A stretch of 5,078 nucleotides of DNA, from assembly GCA_902797555.1 (NCBI GenBank), contig CADBTM010000136.1:1-5078 (forward strand), written 5' to 3'. The notes under the pieces were generated by a model. That model made no database searches and had not been told where the DNA came from. It saw nothing but the letters and a program-made list of their open reading frames with translations. This DNA is from Oscillospiraceae bacterium. Its GTDB lineage: Bacteria > Bacillota > Clostridia > Oscillospirales > Butyricicoccaceae. Position 1 is the stretch's first letter. The number at the start of each line of letters is the position of its first letter. The position numbers were made by a program, and so were the translations under genes. Below, one piece after another: positions 1-5,078 of the stretch.

Positions 1-32
1 ACGTCCACCGGAACAGAACGCTTTTTGTCCAC
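1..32 (-). CDS. Partial 5' end of an unidentified divergent gene
   Basis: Only the start of this gene is in the window. On the minus strand a GTG codon at 32-30 opens a frame reading MDKKRSVPVD before running off the left edge. The start is supported by a GGAGGG Shine-Dalgarno at 44-39, six bases upstream, and by a well-formed promoter about 27 bases upstream of the start codon, so the leader would be about 20 nt. Ten codons are too few to identify the product and no function is proposed. The gene is divergent from the polymerase/YolD operon and shares its intergenic region. The main doubt is that so short a frame cannot be tested by codon use; the promoter, Shine-Dalgarno and start spacing carry the call. 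Confidence 0.6.
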   Translation of the reverse strand, partial: MDKKRSVPVD

Positions 33-38
33 TGGGAT

Positions 39-44
39 CCCTCC
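39..44 (-). promoter_or_regulatory. Shine-Dalgarno site of the left-edge gene
   Basis: On the minus strand GGAGGG lies six bases before a GTG codon at 32-30. This strong site at normal spacing is the main reason for accepting a non-ATG start for the gene leaving the left edge. Confidence 0.6.
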
Positions 45-58
45 ATTGCTTTTTTTCT

Positions 59-87
59 ATTATACCGGATCGGGCGAGAAGGCTCAA
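59..87 (-). promoter_or_regulatory. Sigma-A type promoter for the left-edge gene
   Basis: Read on the minus strand, a TTGAGC -35 element (87-82) is followed after exactly 17 bases by a perfect TATAAT -10 element (64-59). The -35 matches consensus at four of six positions. Transcription would start near position 52, just ahead of the GGAGGG site at 44-39. The spacing and perfect -10 make this one of the best promoter candidates in the window. Confidence 0.7.
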
Positions 88-252
88 ATGGAGGAACGCT
101 TCGAGAGAATCAATTTTCAAGGGAAAAAGTTTCTTCAGAGTGGAAAATGGATCGTATATTCACAAAAAATCGATTCTTTGCCGGTAAATTTTTCTTCAAT
201 GCCAAAGTTTTGTTTCTTTTTAGGAACGGCGGAGAGGACGGACAGATCCCGT

Positions 253-281
253 TTGCATTTTCCCCGGAATCATGCTATCAT
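253..281 (+). promoter_or_regulatory. Extended -10 promoter for the polymerase/YolD operon
   Basis: A TTGCAT -35 element (253-258) and a TATCAT -10 element (276-281) are separated by 17 bases. The -10 is preceded by TGC at 273-275, giving the extended TGn motif. Transcription would start near 287-288, leaving a leader of about 41 nt that contains the ribosome binding site. The match is good but was judged by eye. Confidence 0.6.
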
Positions 282-328
282 AAAAACGGTATAGGTCGCG
301 CCGGAGAGGCAGAAAGGGAAGGACGAGC

Positions 329-1852
329 ATGAAAGACAAGGTCTATGTTGCCATCGATCTCAAATCCTTTTACGCCTCGGTGGAGTGTATCGATCGGGGT
401 ATGGATCCCATGCACACCAATCTGGTGGTGGCCGATCTGAGCCGCACCACAAAAACCATCTGTCTGGCGGTGTCCCCCTCTCTCAAGGCCTATGGCATCC
501 CCGGACGTCCCCGGCTGTTTGAGGTGGTGCGTCAGGTGGAGGAGATCAATCGGGAGCGCAAAGCCCACGCCCCCGGAAAAACGCTCACCGGCAGCTCGGT
601 CTATGACGGAGTGCTGCACTCCTGCCCGTGGATGGCGCTGGACTATGTGGTGGCGCCGCCCCGCATGGCCCATTATATGGAGGTCAGCACCAAAATCTAT
701 CAGATCTATCTGAAATATGTGGCGCCCGAGGATATCCACGTCTATTCCATCGACGAGGTGTTTATCGACGCCACCACCTATCTGGATTTTTATCACAAAA
801 GCGCCTACGATTTTACCCAGATGCTCATCCATGACGTGCTGGACACCACCGGCATCACCGCCACGGCAGGCATCGGCTCCAACCTCTATCTGGCAAAGGT
901 GGCCATGGACATCGTGGCAAAGCACAGCCCGGCAGACGAGCACGGCGTCCGGGTCGCCCGGCTGGACGAGCGCTCCTATCGGGAGCAGCTGTGGGATCAC
1001 CGCCCCCTCACCGATTTTTGGCGGGTGGGTCCCGGGTATCGCCGCAAGCTGGAGGCCCACGGCATGTTCACCATGGGGGACGTGGCGCGGTGCTCGCTGG
1101 GCGGGGACAATGAGATCATGAACGAGCGTCTGCTGTACAAGCTGTTCGGCGTCAACGCCCAGCTGCTCATCGATCACGCCTGGGGCTGGGAGCCGTGCAC
1201 CATCCGGGAGATCAAGGCCTATGTGCCCGAATCCAACAGCGCCGGCGTGGGGCAGGTGCTGCAGGAGCCCTATCCCTTTGCAAAGGCGCGGCTGATCGTC
1301 CGGGAGATGGCCGACGGACTGGCAATGGATCTCACCGACAAGGGACTGGTCACCGATCAGGTGGTGGTCACCGTGGGCTATGACGTGGAAAACCTGCTGG
1401 ATCCCGTCCGGGCGGAAAAATATACCGGCACGGTGACGGTGGATCACTATGGCCGCAAGGTGCCCAAGCATGCCCACGGCTCGCACAATCTGGGCGGCTT
1501 TACCGCATCGGCAAAGCAGATCGCCCAGGCGGCGGTGGAGGTCTTTGAGCGCGTGTCCCATCCCGATCTGCTGGTGCGGCGGCTCACCGTGGTGGCCGGA
1601 CGGGTGCTGCGGGAGGAGGAGGCTGCGCGCCGCGTCGAAACCTCAGGAGAGCAGATCAGCCTGTTCGATCCCTCCGATGAGGAAAAGGAAAAGCAGCGTC
1701 AGGCCGAGGAAAAACAGCGCAGCATGCAGGAAGCCCTGCTGCGCATCCAAAAGAAATACGGCAAAAACGCCGTGGTAAAGGGTATGAATCTGGAGGAGGG
1801 CGCCACCGCCATGGAGCGCAACAAGCAAATCGGCGGTCACCGCGCAGAGTGA
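329..1852 (+). CDS. Y-family translesion DNA polymerase (UmuC/DinB-like)
   Basis: This is an error-prone DNA polymerase that copies past damaged template bases. Residues 7-19 carry the family's first motif, with metal-binding D10 and Y15 at the expected steric-gate position after F14. The second catalytic motif SIDEVFID spans 140-147, giving D142 and E143. A helix-hairpin-helix-like thumb region follows around 225-255 (RVGPGYRRKLEAHG), then a little-finger-like domain at roughly 300-425. QISLF at 442-446 matches the beta-clamp binding motif Qxx[L]F. After it come a charged, probably helical stretch (449-472) and a conserved-looking tail with KYGKNAVVKGMNLEEG. At 507 aa it is longer than E. 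coli UmuC or DinB, as expected for Gram-positive relatives such as UvrX/YqjW. The ATG has a purine-rich site (AAGGGAAGGA, 314-323) five bases upstream. Catalytic residues look intact. It is followed 4 bases later by a YolD-like gene, the usual operon partner. Family is secure; the exact subfamily name is not. Confidence 0.95.
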   Translation: MKDKVYVAIDLKSFYASVECIDRGMDPMHTNLVVADLSRTTKTICLAVSPSLKAYGIPGRPRLFEVVRQVEEINRERKAHAPGKTLTGSSVYDGVLHSCPWMALDYVVAPPRMAHYMEVSTKIYQIYLKYVAPEDIHVYSIDEVFIDATTYLDFYHKSAYDFTQMLIHDVLDTTGITATAGIGSNLYLAKVAMDIVAKHSPADEHGVRVARLDERSYREQLWDHRPLTDFWRVGPGYRRKLEAHGMFTMGDVARCSLGGDNEIMNERLLYKLFGVNAQLLIDHAWGWEPCTIREIKAYVPESNSAGVGQVLQEPYPFAKARLIVREMADGLAMDLTDKGLVTDQVVVTVGYDVENLLDPVRAEKYTGTVTVDHYGRKVPKHAHGSHNLGGFTASAKQIAQAAVEVFERVSHPDLLVRRLTVVAGRVLREEEAARRVETSGEQISLFDPSDEEKEKQRQAEEKQRSMQEALLRIQKKYGKNAVVKGMNLEEGATAMERNKQIGGHRAE

Positions 1853-1856
1853 GCCT

Positions 1857-2276
1857 ATGGAAAACGGAAAGAACAAATATGCGGATATGCTGGATTTGCC
1901 TCATCCCCAGCCCAAAACCCATCCGCCCATGACCATGCTGGAGCGGGCGGCGCAGTTTTCCCCCTTTGCGGCGCTCACAGGCTATGAGGCCGCAATCCAG
2001 GAGGCCGAGCGCCGCACCGACGCACAGGTGGAGCTGGACGAAAGCCGCAAATCCTATCTGGACGGGCAGATGCAGTTTCTGATGGAGCAGCCTCCCCAGC
2101 GGCGCGAGGCGAGATTCACCTACTTTGTCCCCGACAGCCGGAAAAGCGGGGGAAAATACGTCACCCGCACCGGGCGGGTCAAAAGGGTGGATCCCCTCCG
2201 CAGGTGCATCCTGCTGGACGACGGCACCGAGATCGATGTGGAAAAGCTGAGAGAAATCGAGCTGGAAGAAGAATAA
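1857..2276 (+). CDS. YolD-like protein, partner of the Y-family polymerase
   Basis: This 139-aa soluble protein resembles the YolD-like family, whose members are typically encoded beside UmuC-type polymerases in Firmicutes and are thought to modulate them; the biochemical role is poorly known. Residues 8-47 hold the N-terminal signature: YADMLDLPHP, then HPPMT, then ERAAQFSPFAALTGYEAAI. The C-terminal part (about 100-136) has the family's beta-rich pattern: GRVKRVD, then RCILLDDGTEIDVEKLREIE. A charged, probably helical linker lies between. The ATG is 4 bases after the polymerase stop and has only a weak Shine-Dalgarno inside the end of the upstream gene, so translation is probably coupled. 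Starting at the internal ATG codon for M25 would cut the N-terminal signature, so the first ATG is preferred. No signal peptide or membrane segment is seen. Confidence 0.88.
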   Translation: MENGKNKYADMLDLPHPQPKTHPPMTMLERAAQFSPFAALTGYEAAIQEAERRTDAQVELDESRKSYLDGQMQFLMEQPPQRREARFTYFVPDSRKSGGKYVTRTGRVKRVDPLRRCILLDDGTEIDVEKLREIELEEE

Positions 2277-2277
2277 A

Positions 2278-2311
2278 CCTCCCGCGGCCCAGGCCGCGGG
2301 AGGCATTTTTT
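2278..2311 (+). terminator. Rho-independent terminator of the polymerase/YolD operon, probably bidirectional
   Basis: Perfect 12-base inverted arms, CCTCCCGCGGCC (2278-2289) and its complement (2292-2303), flank a two-base centre; in RNA the loop would be at least four bases. CA and six T residues (2306-2311) follow. The first arm starts right after the YolD-like stop codon. On the minus strand the same hairpin is followed by a T-rich stretch (TTTATTCTTCTT), so it can also end the MATE transcript, whose stop codon is 20 bases away. Confidence 0.92.
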
Positions 2312-2323
2312 ATGCTGTCGGGA

Positions 2324-3688
2324 TCATTGCAGCTGTGCCGAGACGTTTTTTACCCAGTTTGCCCGGAAGAGATGGACAAAGGAAACTGCCACCTTGGCGA
2401 TGTCGTCGCAGAATACCAGCATGCACACCGCCCACAGCGGTGCGCCCAGCCACACGCCCACAAAGGCCAGCGGCACGCCCACCAGCCACACCGAGCCGGT
2501 GTCCAGCAGACAGGCGAACAGGGTGTCGCCCCCGGCGCGGAAGATGCCCACAATCATCGCCATGCTGTCCGCCCGTAGGATGAGCTGGAAGGATTGGAGG
2601 ACGAGCAGCATCCGGGCGTGCTCCAGCGTTTCGGCAGACACATTGTACATCGAGAGGAACAGGGGGTGCAGGGCGATCATCAGCAGTCCGGTGATCAGAC
2701 CGGTGACGGGCAGCAGCAGGGAAAACCGATAGCTGTCGTCGATGGCGCCCTGCCGGTCGCCGGCGCCCACCTTGCGTCCGATGATGATGCCGCAGGCGTT
2801 GCTCATGCCGCGGGTAAACACATTGAGCAGCTGGATGGCGGTGTTGGAGATCTGTACCGCCGCCAGCGCTGCAGTACCCAACAGACCGTAGGCCACCGAA
2901 TAGAGGGAGATGCCCACGCTCCACAACGTCTCGTTAAGCAGCACCGGCCACGCAGTCTTGGCGTATTTCTGTACAAAGTTGCGGTCAAAGGCAAAGAGCT
3001 CCTTCGGCTTTGCCCCGGCGGGCAGCTTGCGCACATAGGCTGCCGCCACCAAAAAGATGCACTCCGCCGCCCGGGCAACGGCGGTGGCGATGGCGGCGCC
3101 CCGCAGACCGAGGGCGGGAAAGCCCAGCAGACCGTAGATGAGCACGGCGTTGCCGCCCACGTTGAGCCCGATGGAAAGCAGGCTGGCCTGTGTGGGCAGA
3201 GTGACGGCTCCGGTACAGCGGCACACCATGGAGAGGATCATGCTGACGGCGGTCACCAGATAGCTGGTGCCCACGATGCGCAGATAGTCCGCGCCCAGGG
3301 AAATGGCGGGTTCCTCATGAACGTAAAAGCCCACCAGCACCCGGGGAAAGACCACCGCGCCCACAGTGAACAGAGCGGTCAGCGTGATGCCCAGCAGATA
3401 CATCATGCCCATGGTGCGGCGCACGTTGCGCAGATCCTTCGTCCCCCAAAACTGGGACAGAAAGACCGAGGCGCCGGAATTGATGCCGAAGAGCACCAGA
3501 TTGAGCAAAAAGAAGATCTGGTTTGCAGCGCCGGCGGCGGCCACAGCGTCGTCGCCCAGCCGCCCGATCATCACCACATCGACCATATTGACCGCCGACG
3601 CGATGAAGAACTGCACCGCTATGGGCAGCGCCATGCGAAACACCGGCCGGAGAAACTCGGGAGAAAAGGTTCCTTTGAAGCGATTCAT
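2324..3688 (-). CDS. MATE-family multidrug/toxin efflux transporter
   Basis: This is an integral membrane antiporter that probably exports organic cations or drugs using a Na+ or H+ gradient; the substrate cannot be told from sequence. With the start chosen here it has 454 aa, the usual MATE length for 12 membrane helices. The two homologous halves are visible: the first begins around residues 15-45 (ALPIAVQFFIASAVNMVDVVMIG, including D37), and the second around 235-275 (KTAWPVLLNETLWSVG, with E253). RAGGDT at 384-389 is the classic second-half motif and CTGAVTLPT at about 158-166 its first-half counterpart; FPALGLRGAAIATA lies near 190-203. The ATG at 3688-3686 is preferred because GTGAGGT lies just upstream. 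A longer frame from a TTG at 3733 would add 15 residues encoded by the terminator hairpin and T run of the preceding gene. It lies downstream of ricT on the same strand and converges on the YolD-like gene. Confidence 0.93.
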   Translation of the reverse strand: MNRFKGTFSPEFLRPVFRMALPIAVQFFIASAVNMVDVVMIGRLGDDAVAAAGAANQIFFLLNLVLFGINSGASVFLSQFWGTKDLRNVRRTMGMMYLLGITLTALFTVGAVVFPRVLVGFYVHEEPAISLGADYLRIVGTSYLVTAVSMILSMVCRCTGAVTLPTQASLLSIGLNVGGNAVLIYGLLGFPALGLRGAAIATAVARAAECIFLVAAAYVRKLPAGAKPKELFAFDRNFVQKYAKTAWPVLLNETLWSVGISLYSVAYGLLGTAALAAVQISNTAIQLLNVFTRGMSNACGIIIGRKVGAGDRQGAIDDSYRFSLLLPVTGLITGLLMIALHPLFLSMYNVSAETLEHARMLLVLQSFQLILRADSMAMIVGIFRAGGDTLFACLLDTGSVWLVGVPLAFVGVWLGAPLWAVCMLVFCDDIAKVAVSFVHLFRANWVKNVSAQLQ

Positions 3689-3700
3689 ATGCGACCTCAC
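3689..3700 (-). promoter_or_regulatory. Ribosome binding site that fixes the MATE start
   Basis: On the minus strand the 12 bases between the T run of the upstream terminator and the ATG read GTGAGGTCGCAT. GAGGT is a good Shine-Dalgarno five bases from the ATG at 3688-3686. This supports the internal ATG over the upstream TTG at 3733. Confidence 0.75.
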
Positions 3701-3731
3701 AAAAAAAGCCCCGACAACAGGATGCCGGGGC
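3701..3731 (-). terminator. Intrinsic terminator (or attenuator) between ricT and the MATE gene
   Basis: On the minus strand GCCCCGGCA (3731-3723) pairs with TGTCGGGGC (3716-3708): nine base pairs including one G-U, with a six-base loop. Seven T residues (3707-3701) follow. It begins eight bases after the ricT stop codon. Its end is only 12 bases before the MATE start codon, so it could act as a conditional attenuator for that gene as well as a ricT terminator. Confidence 0.88.
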
Positions 3732-3739
3732 AAATGGGA

Positions 3740-4972
3740 TCAGCCTTCGGATTTGGGCTGGGGCTTGCCGCCCCGATGACCGCCGCGATGGCGGCGGCGG
3801 GACGAGCCGCCCTGTACGCCGTTCTGGGCGGGCTTTTGCTGCTGGCCTTGGGCTGCGGCAGGCTTATCCTCGCCGGAGGCGGACTGCTTTTTCTTTTGCT
3901 GGAGACGGTATTGCTTTTGCTTTTCCTTCTGGGGACGAGGCTGCTCGGAGACAGGATCCGGGGCAGAAGCCTCCCGGGGCTGCTCTCTGCGCTCCTGAGA
4001 ACGGTTTTGCTTTTGACGGCGATTTTGCTTTTGACGGCGCTCGGGAGAAGGCTCCTGAGAAGAGGCGCTCTCGGAGAGCGTATCGGTCAGCGGCTGACGC
4101 TGCTGGACAGGTGTCTGCACCTCCGGCTCGGGAGGCAGGTCGATCGTCTCTCCCTTGTCCCGACCCTTGCGCAAAACGCTGCATTCCTTGCACGAGACGG
4201 TTACCGGCGCGTCGGGATTGCTGTTCAACCGGACGCAGCAGGTGCCCCGCAGCAGGGACGAACTGGTGACCGTGCCCCGACCGAAGGGGGTGTCCACCAG
4301 ACTTTCGTTGGGCGGGGTTTCCCGAAGCATCTCCTGATAGGCGTCGTTTTCATATTTGAGGCAGCACATCAGACGGCCACAGGTGCCCGAGATCTTGCTG
4401 GGATTGAGGGACAGGCCCTGATCCTTGGCCATGTTGATGGACACCGGCTGAAAATCCTTGAGGAAGGTGGTGCAGCACAGGGGACAGCCGCACACGCCCA
4501 GACCGCCGATCATCTTTGCCTCGTCTCTCACGCCGATCTGGCGCAGCTCGATGCGGGTGCGGAACACGCCGGCCAGATCCTTTACCAGCTCGCGGAAGTC
4601 CACTCTTCCGTCGGCGCTGAAGTAAAAGAGGATCTTGCTCCGGTCAAAGGTGTATTCCACGCTGACCAGCTTCATATCCAGCTTGTGCTTGGCGATCTTT
4701 TCCTCGCCGATACGGAAGGCATCCTTTTCAAACTGAAGGTTTTGCTTCACCGTTTTTTGGTCGGCGGGAGTGGCCACACGGATCATTCTCTTCAGAGGCT
4801 GGACGATCTTGCTGTCGTCCACCTGGGTGTTGGCCATGGCCACCTCACCGTATTCGATGCCCCGGGCGGTCTCTACGATCACCGGCGTATCCTTGGCTAC
4901 CTTTATGCCGCAGGGGTCAAAAAAATATACCTTGCCGACTTTTTGAAATCGGACTCCGATCACTTCTGTCAT
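3740..4972 (-). CDS. ricT: RicT (YaaT)-like PSP1 domain protein with a long basic tail
   Basis: RicT forms the Y-complex with RicA and RicF in Bacillus; the complex carries Fe-S clusters and is needed for RNase Y-dependent mRNA maturation, sporulation and competence. The N-terminus matches the family (VIGVRFQKVGKVYFFDP, then VIVETARGIEYGEV at 31-44). The PSP1 domain covers roughly residues 61-146. The cysteine clusters CGCPLCC (161-167) and CGRLMCC (198-204) are the family's expected Fe-S ligand region. Further cysteines at 245, 246, 261 and 264 may be specific to this lineage. The conserved part ends near residue 275, about the full length of B. subtilis RicT. The last 130 or so residues are an added low-complexity tail rich in Q, K, R, P and E, with RQKQNR repeats (about 314-325) and two RGG motifs (396-402). 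The ATG has GGAGGT (4981-4976) three bases upstream, a slightly tight spacing, but it gives the expected family N-terminus. The gene probably follows another gene in an operon and ends at an intrinsic terminator. Confidence 0.93.
   Translation of the reverse strand: MTEVIGVRFQKVGKVYFFDPCGIKVAKDTPVIVETARGIEYGEVAMANTQVDDSKIVQPLKRMIRVATPADQKTVKQNLQFEKDAFRIGEEKIAKHKLDMKLVSVEYTFDRSKILFYFSADGRVDFRELVKDLAGVFRTRIELRQIGVRDEAKMIGGLGVCGCPLCCTTFLKDFQPVSINMAKDQGLSLNPSKISGTCGRLMCCLKYENDAYQEMLRETPPNESLVDTPFGRGTVTSSSLLRGTCCVRLNSNPDAPVTVSCKECSVLRKGRDKGETIDLPPEPEVQTPVQQRQPLTDTLSESASSQEPSPERRQKQNRRQKQNRSQERREQPREASAPDPVSEQPRPQKEKQKQYRLQQKKKQSASGEDKPAAAQGQQQKPAQNGVQGGSSRRRHRGGHRGGKPQPKSEG
4005..4039 (-). repeat. 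18-base tandem repeat inside the ricT tail
   Basis: A 17-base identical unit occurs at 4005-4021 and again at 4023-4039, a period of 18 bases. On the coding strand it encodes two copies of RQKQNR. The repeat is in frame, so copy number could change without disrupting ricT. Related but imperfect Q/K-rich codon runs occur near 3885-3930. Confidence 0.85.
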
Positions 4973-4975
4973 AGA

Positions 4976-4981
4976 ACCTCC
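4976..4981 (-). promoter_or_regulatory. Shine-Dalgarno site of ricT
   Basis: GGAGGT on the minus strand lies three bases before the ATG at 4972-4970. It sits in the 12-base gap after a stop codon of an upstream open frame, the usual layout for consecutive genes in one operon. No convincing promoter is seen between 4973 and 5078. Confidence 0.8.
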
Positions 4982-4984
4982 ATT

Positions 4985-5077
4985 TTATACAAAGGATCCG
5001 CAAAAGGCCGTGAGCGCCCCCGAAAGGGCGGTGATCGACGGATTTTGCACCAAAGTGGATCTCTGCTTTTCCAAATA
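4985..5077 (-). CDS. Partial 3' end of an upstream operon gene, possibly holB
   Basis: On the minus strand one frame enters from the right edge, reads 30 codons and stops at TAA (4987-4985), 12 bases before the ricT ATG. The peptide (YLEKQRSTLVQNPS, then ITALSGALTAF) looks protein-like. Its third codon positions are more GC-rich than those of the two alternative frames, matching the window's coding style. In many Firmicutes ricT lies directly downstream of holB, which encodes the delta-prime subunit of the clamp loader. The end of this peptide is compatible with a delta-prime C-terminus, but that identity rests mainly on gene order. One competing frame ends in an overlapping ATGA at the ricT start, but its product is rich in R, P and W and looks like a shadow. 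Confidence 0.5.
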   Translation of the reverse strand, partial: YLEKQRSTLVQNPSITALSGALTAFCGSFV

Positions 5078-5078
5078 T

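Larger units (their letters stand above)
33..328. other. AT-rich divergent intergenic region
   Basis: This stretch separates the left-edge gene from the polymerase operon and is much richer in A and T runs than the flanking coding DNA. It contains the minus-strand promoter at 59-87, the plus-strand promoter at 253-281 and the polymerase Shine-Dalgarno near 316-323. The roughly 165 bases between the promoters (88-252) show no convincing gene or terminator. An open frame here (TTG at 25 or ATG at 88, ending at 294) overlaps the plus-strand promoter, has no recognisable family features and looks spurious. No GAAC-N4-GTTC LexA-type box was found by eye: GAAC occurs several times but GTTC does not. 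Confidence 0.75.

Noticed and set aside
155..160. TATATT considered as a second plus-strand -10 element
   Set aside because: The hexamer 17 bases upstream (TCTTCA) is a poor -35 match and no extended -10 is present, whereas the 253-281 promoter is better and better placed.
107..176. Imperfect inverted repeat GAATCAATTTT / AAAATCGATTC in the divergent intergenic region
   Set aside because: The arms (107-117 and 166-176) match at 10 of 11 positions but are about 48 bases apart in AT-rich DNA, where chance matches are likely, and they do not overlap either promoter.
25..294. An 89-codon plus-strand frame in the left intergenic region
   Set aside because: It starts at a TTG without a Shine-Dalgarno, overlaps the plus-strand promoter and the start of the divergent gene, is AT-rich unlike the other genes, and has no recognisable domain.
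278..1561. A 427-codon open frame on the minus strand, antisense to the polymerase
   Set aside because: It is histidine- and glycine-rich with no family features and lies opposite a clearly real polymerase; long antisense frames are common in GC-rich genes with biased third positions.
2310..2924. A 204-codon minus-strand frame overlapping the MATE 3' half
   Set aside because: It is an out-of-frame shadow of the MATE gene, with R-, H- and G-rich composition and no membrane pattern.
4984..4989. TATAAA on the minus strand just upstream of ricT considered as a -10 element
   Set aside because: No -35 element lies at a 16-18 base spacing, and a start from it would fall in or at the Shine-Dalgarno of ricT.
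5015..5030. Small GC hairpin (CGCCC / GGGCG) upstream of ricT considered as a terminator
   Set aside because: The stem is only five to six pairs, there is no adjacent T run on either strand, and it lies inside the likely 3' end of the upstream coding frame.

Overview
The window looks like ordinary chromosomal DNA from a GC-rich member of the Clostridia. The inference rests on four things: strong Shine-Dalgarno sites, a RicT (YaaT-type PSP1) gene, a UmuC-like polymerase paired with a YolD-like partner, and a MATE pump of a type common in gut Firmicutes. An Oscillospiraceae/Ruminococcaceae-like source is plausible but not proven. I see no phage, insertion sequence, CRISPR array, tRNA or rRNA.

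Layout, left to right. Positions 1-32 hold only the first codons of a minus-strand gene that leaves the window. An AT-rich divergent intergenic region follows (33-328). It carries a minus-strand promoter (59-87) for that gene and a plus-strand promoter (253-281) for a two-gene translesion-synthesis operon. The operon is a 507-aa Y-family DNA polymerase (329-1852) and, 4 bases later, a YolD-like protein (1857-2276). It ends at a strong hairpin (2278-2311) that probably also stops transcription from the opposite side.

The right half lies on the minus strand. Read in its own direction it begins with the likely last 30 codons of a gene entering from the right edge (4985-5077, possibly holB). Then come ricT (3740-4972), an intrinsic terminator (3701-3731), a MATE-family transporter (2324-3688) and the shared terminator. 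The polymerase/YolD pair and the MATE gene are convergent.

Functionally the two halves are unrelated: damage-tolerant DNA synthesis on the left, and on the right an Fe-S protein that acts with RNase Y in mRNA maturation, followed by a cation-coupled efflux pump. The most interesting features are regulatory or architectural. The ricT terminator sits so close to the MATE start that the MATE gene has no room for its own promoter downstream of it, suggesting attenuation or read-through. RicT carries a basic, low-complexity, RGG-containing tail of about 130 residues. No classical LexA box is visible upstream of the translesion operon. I do not see a clearly new biological system here.
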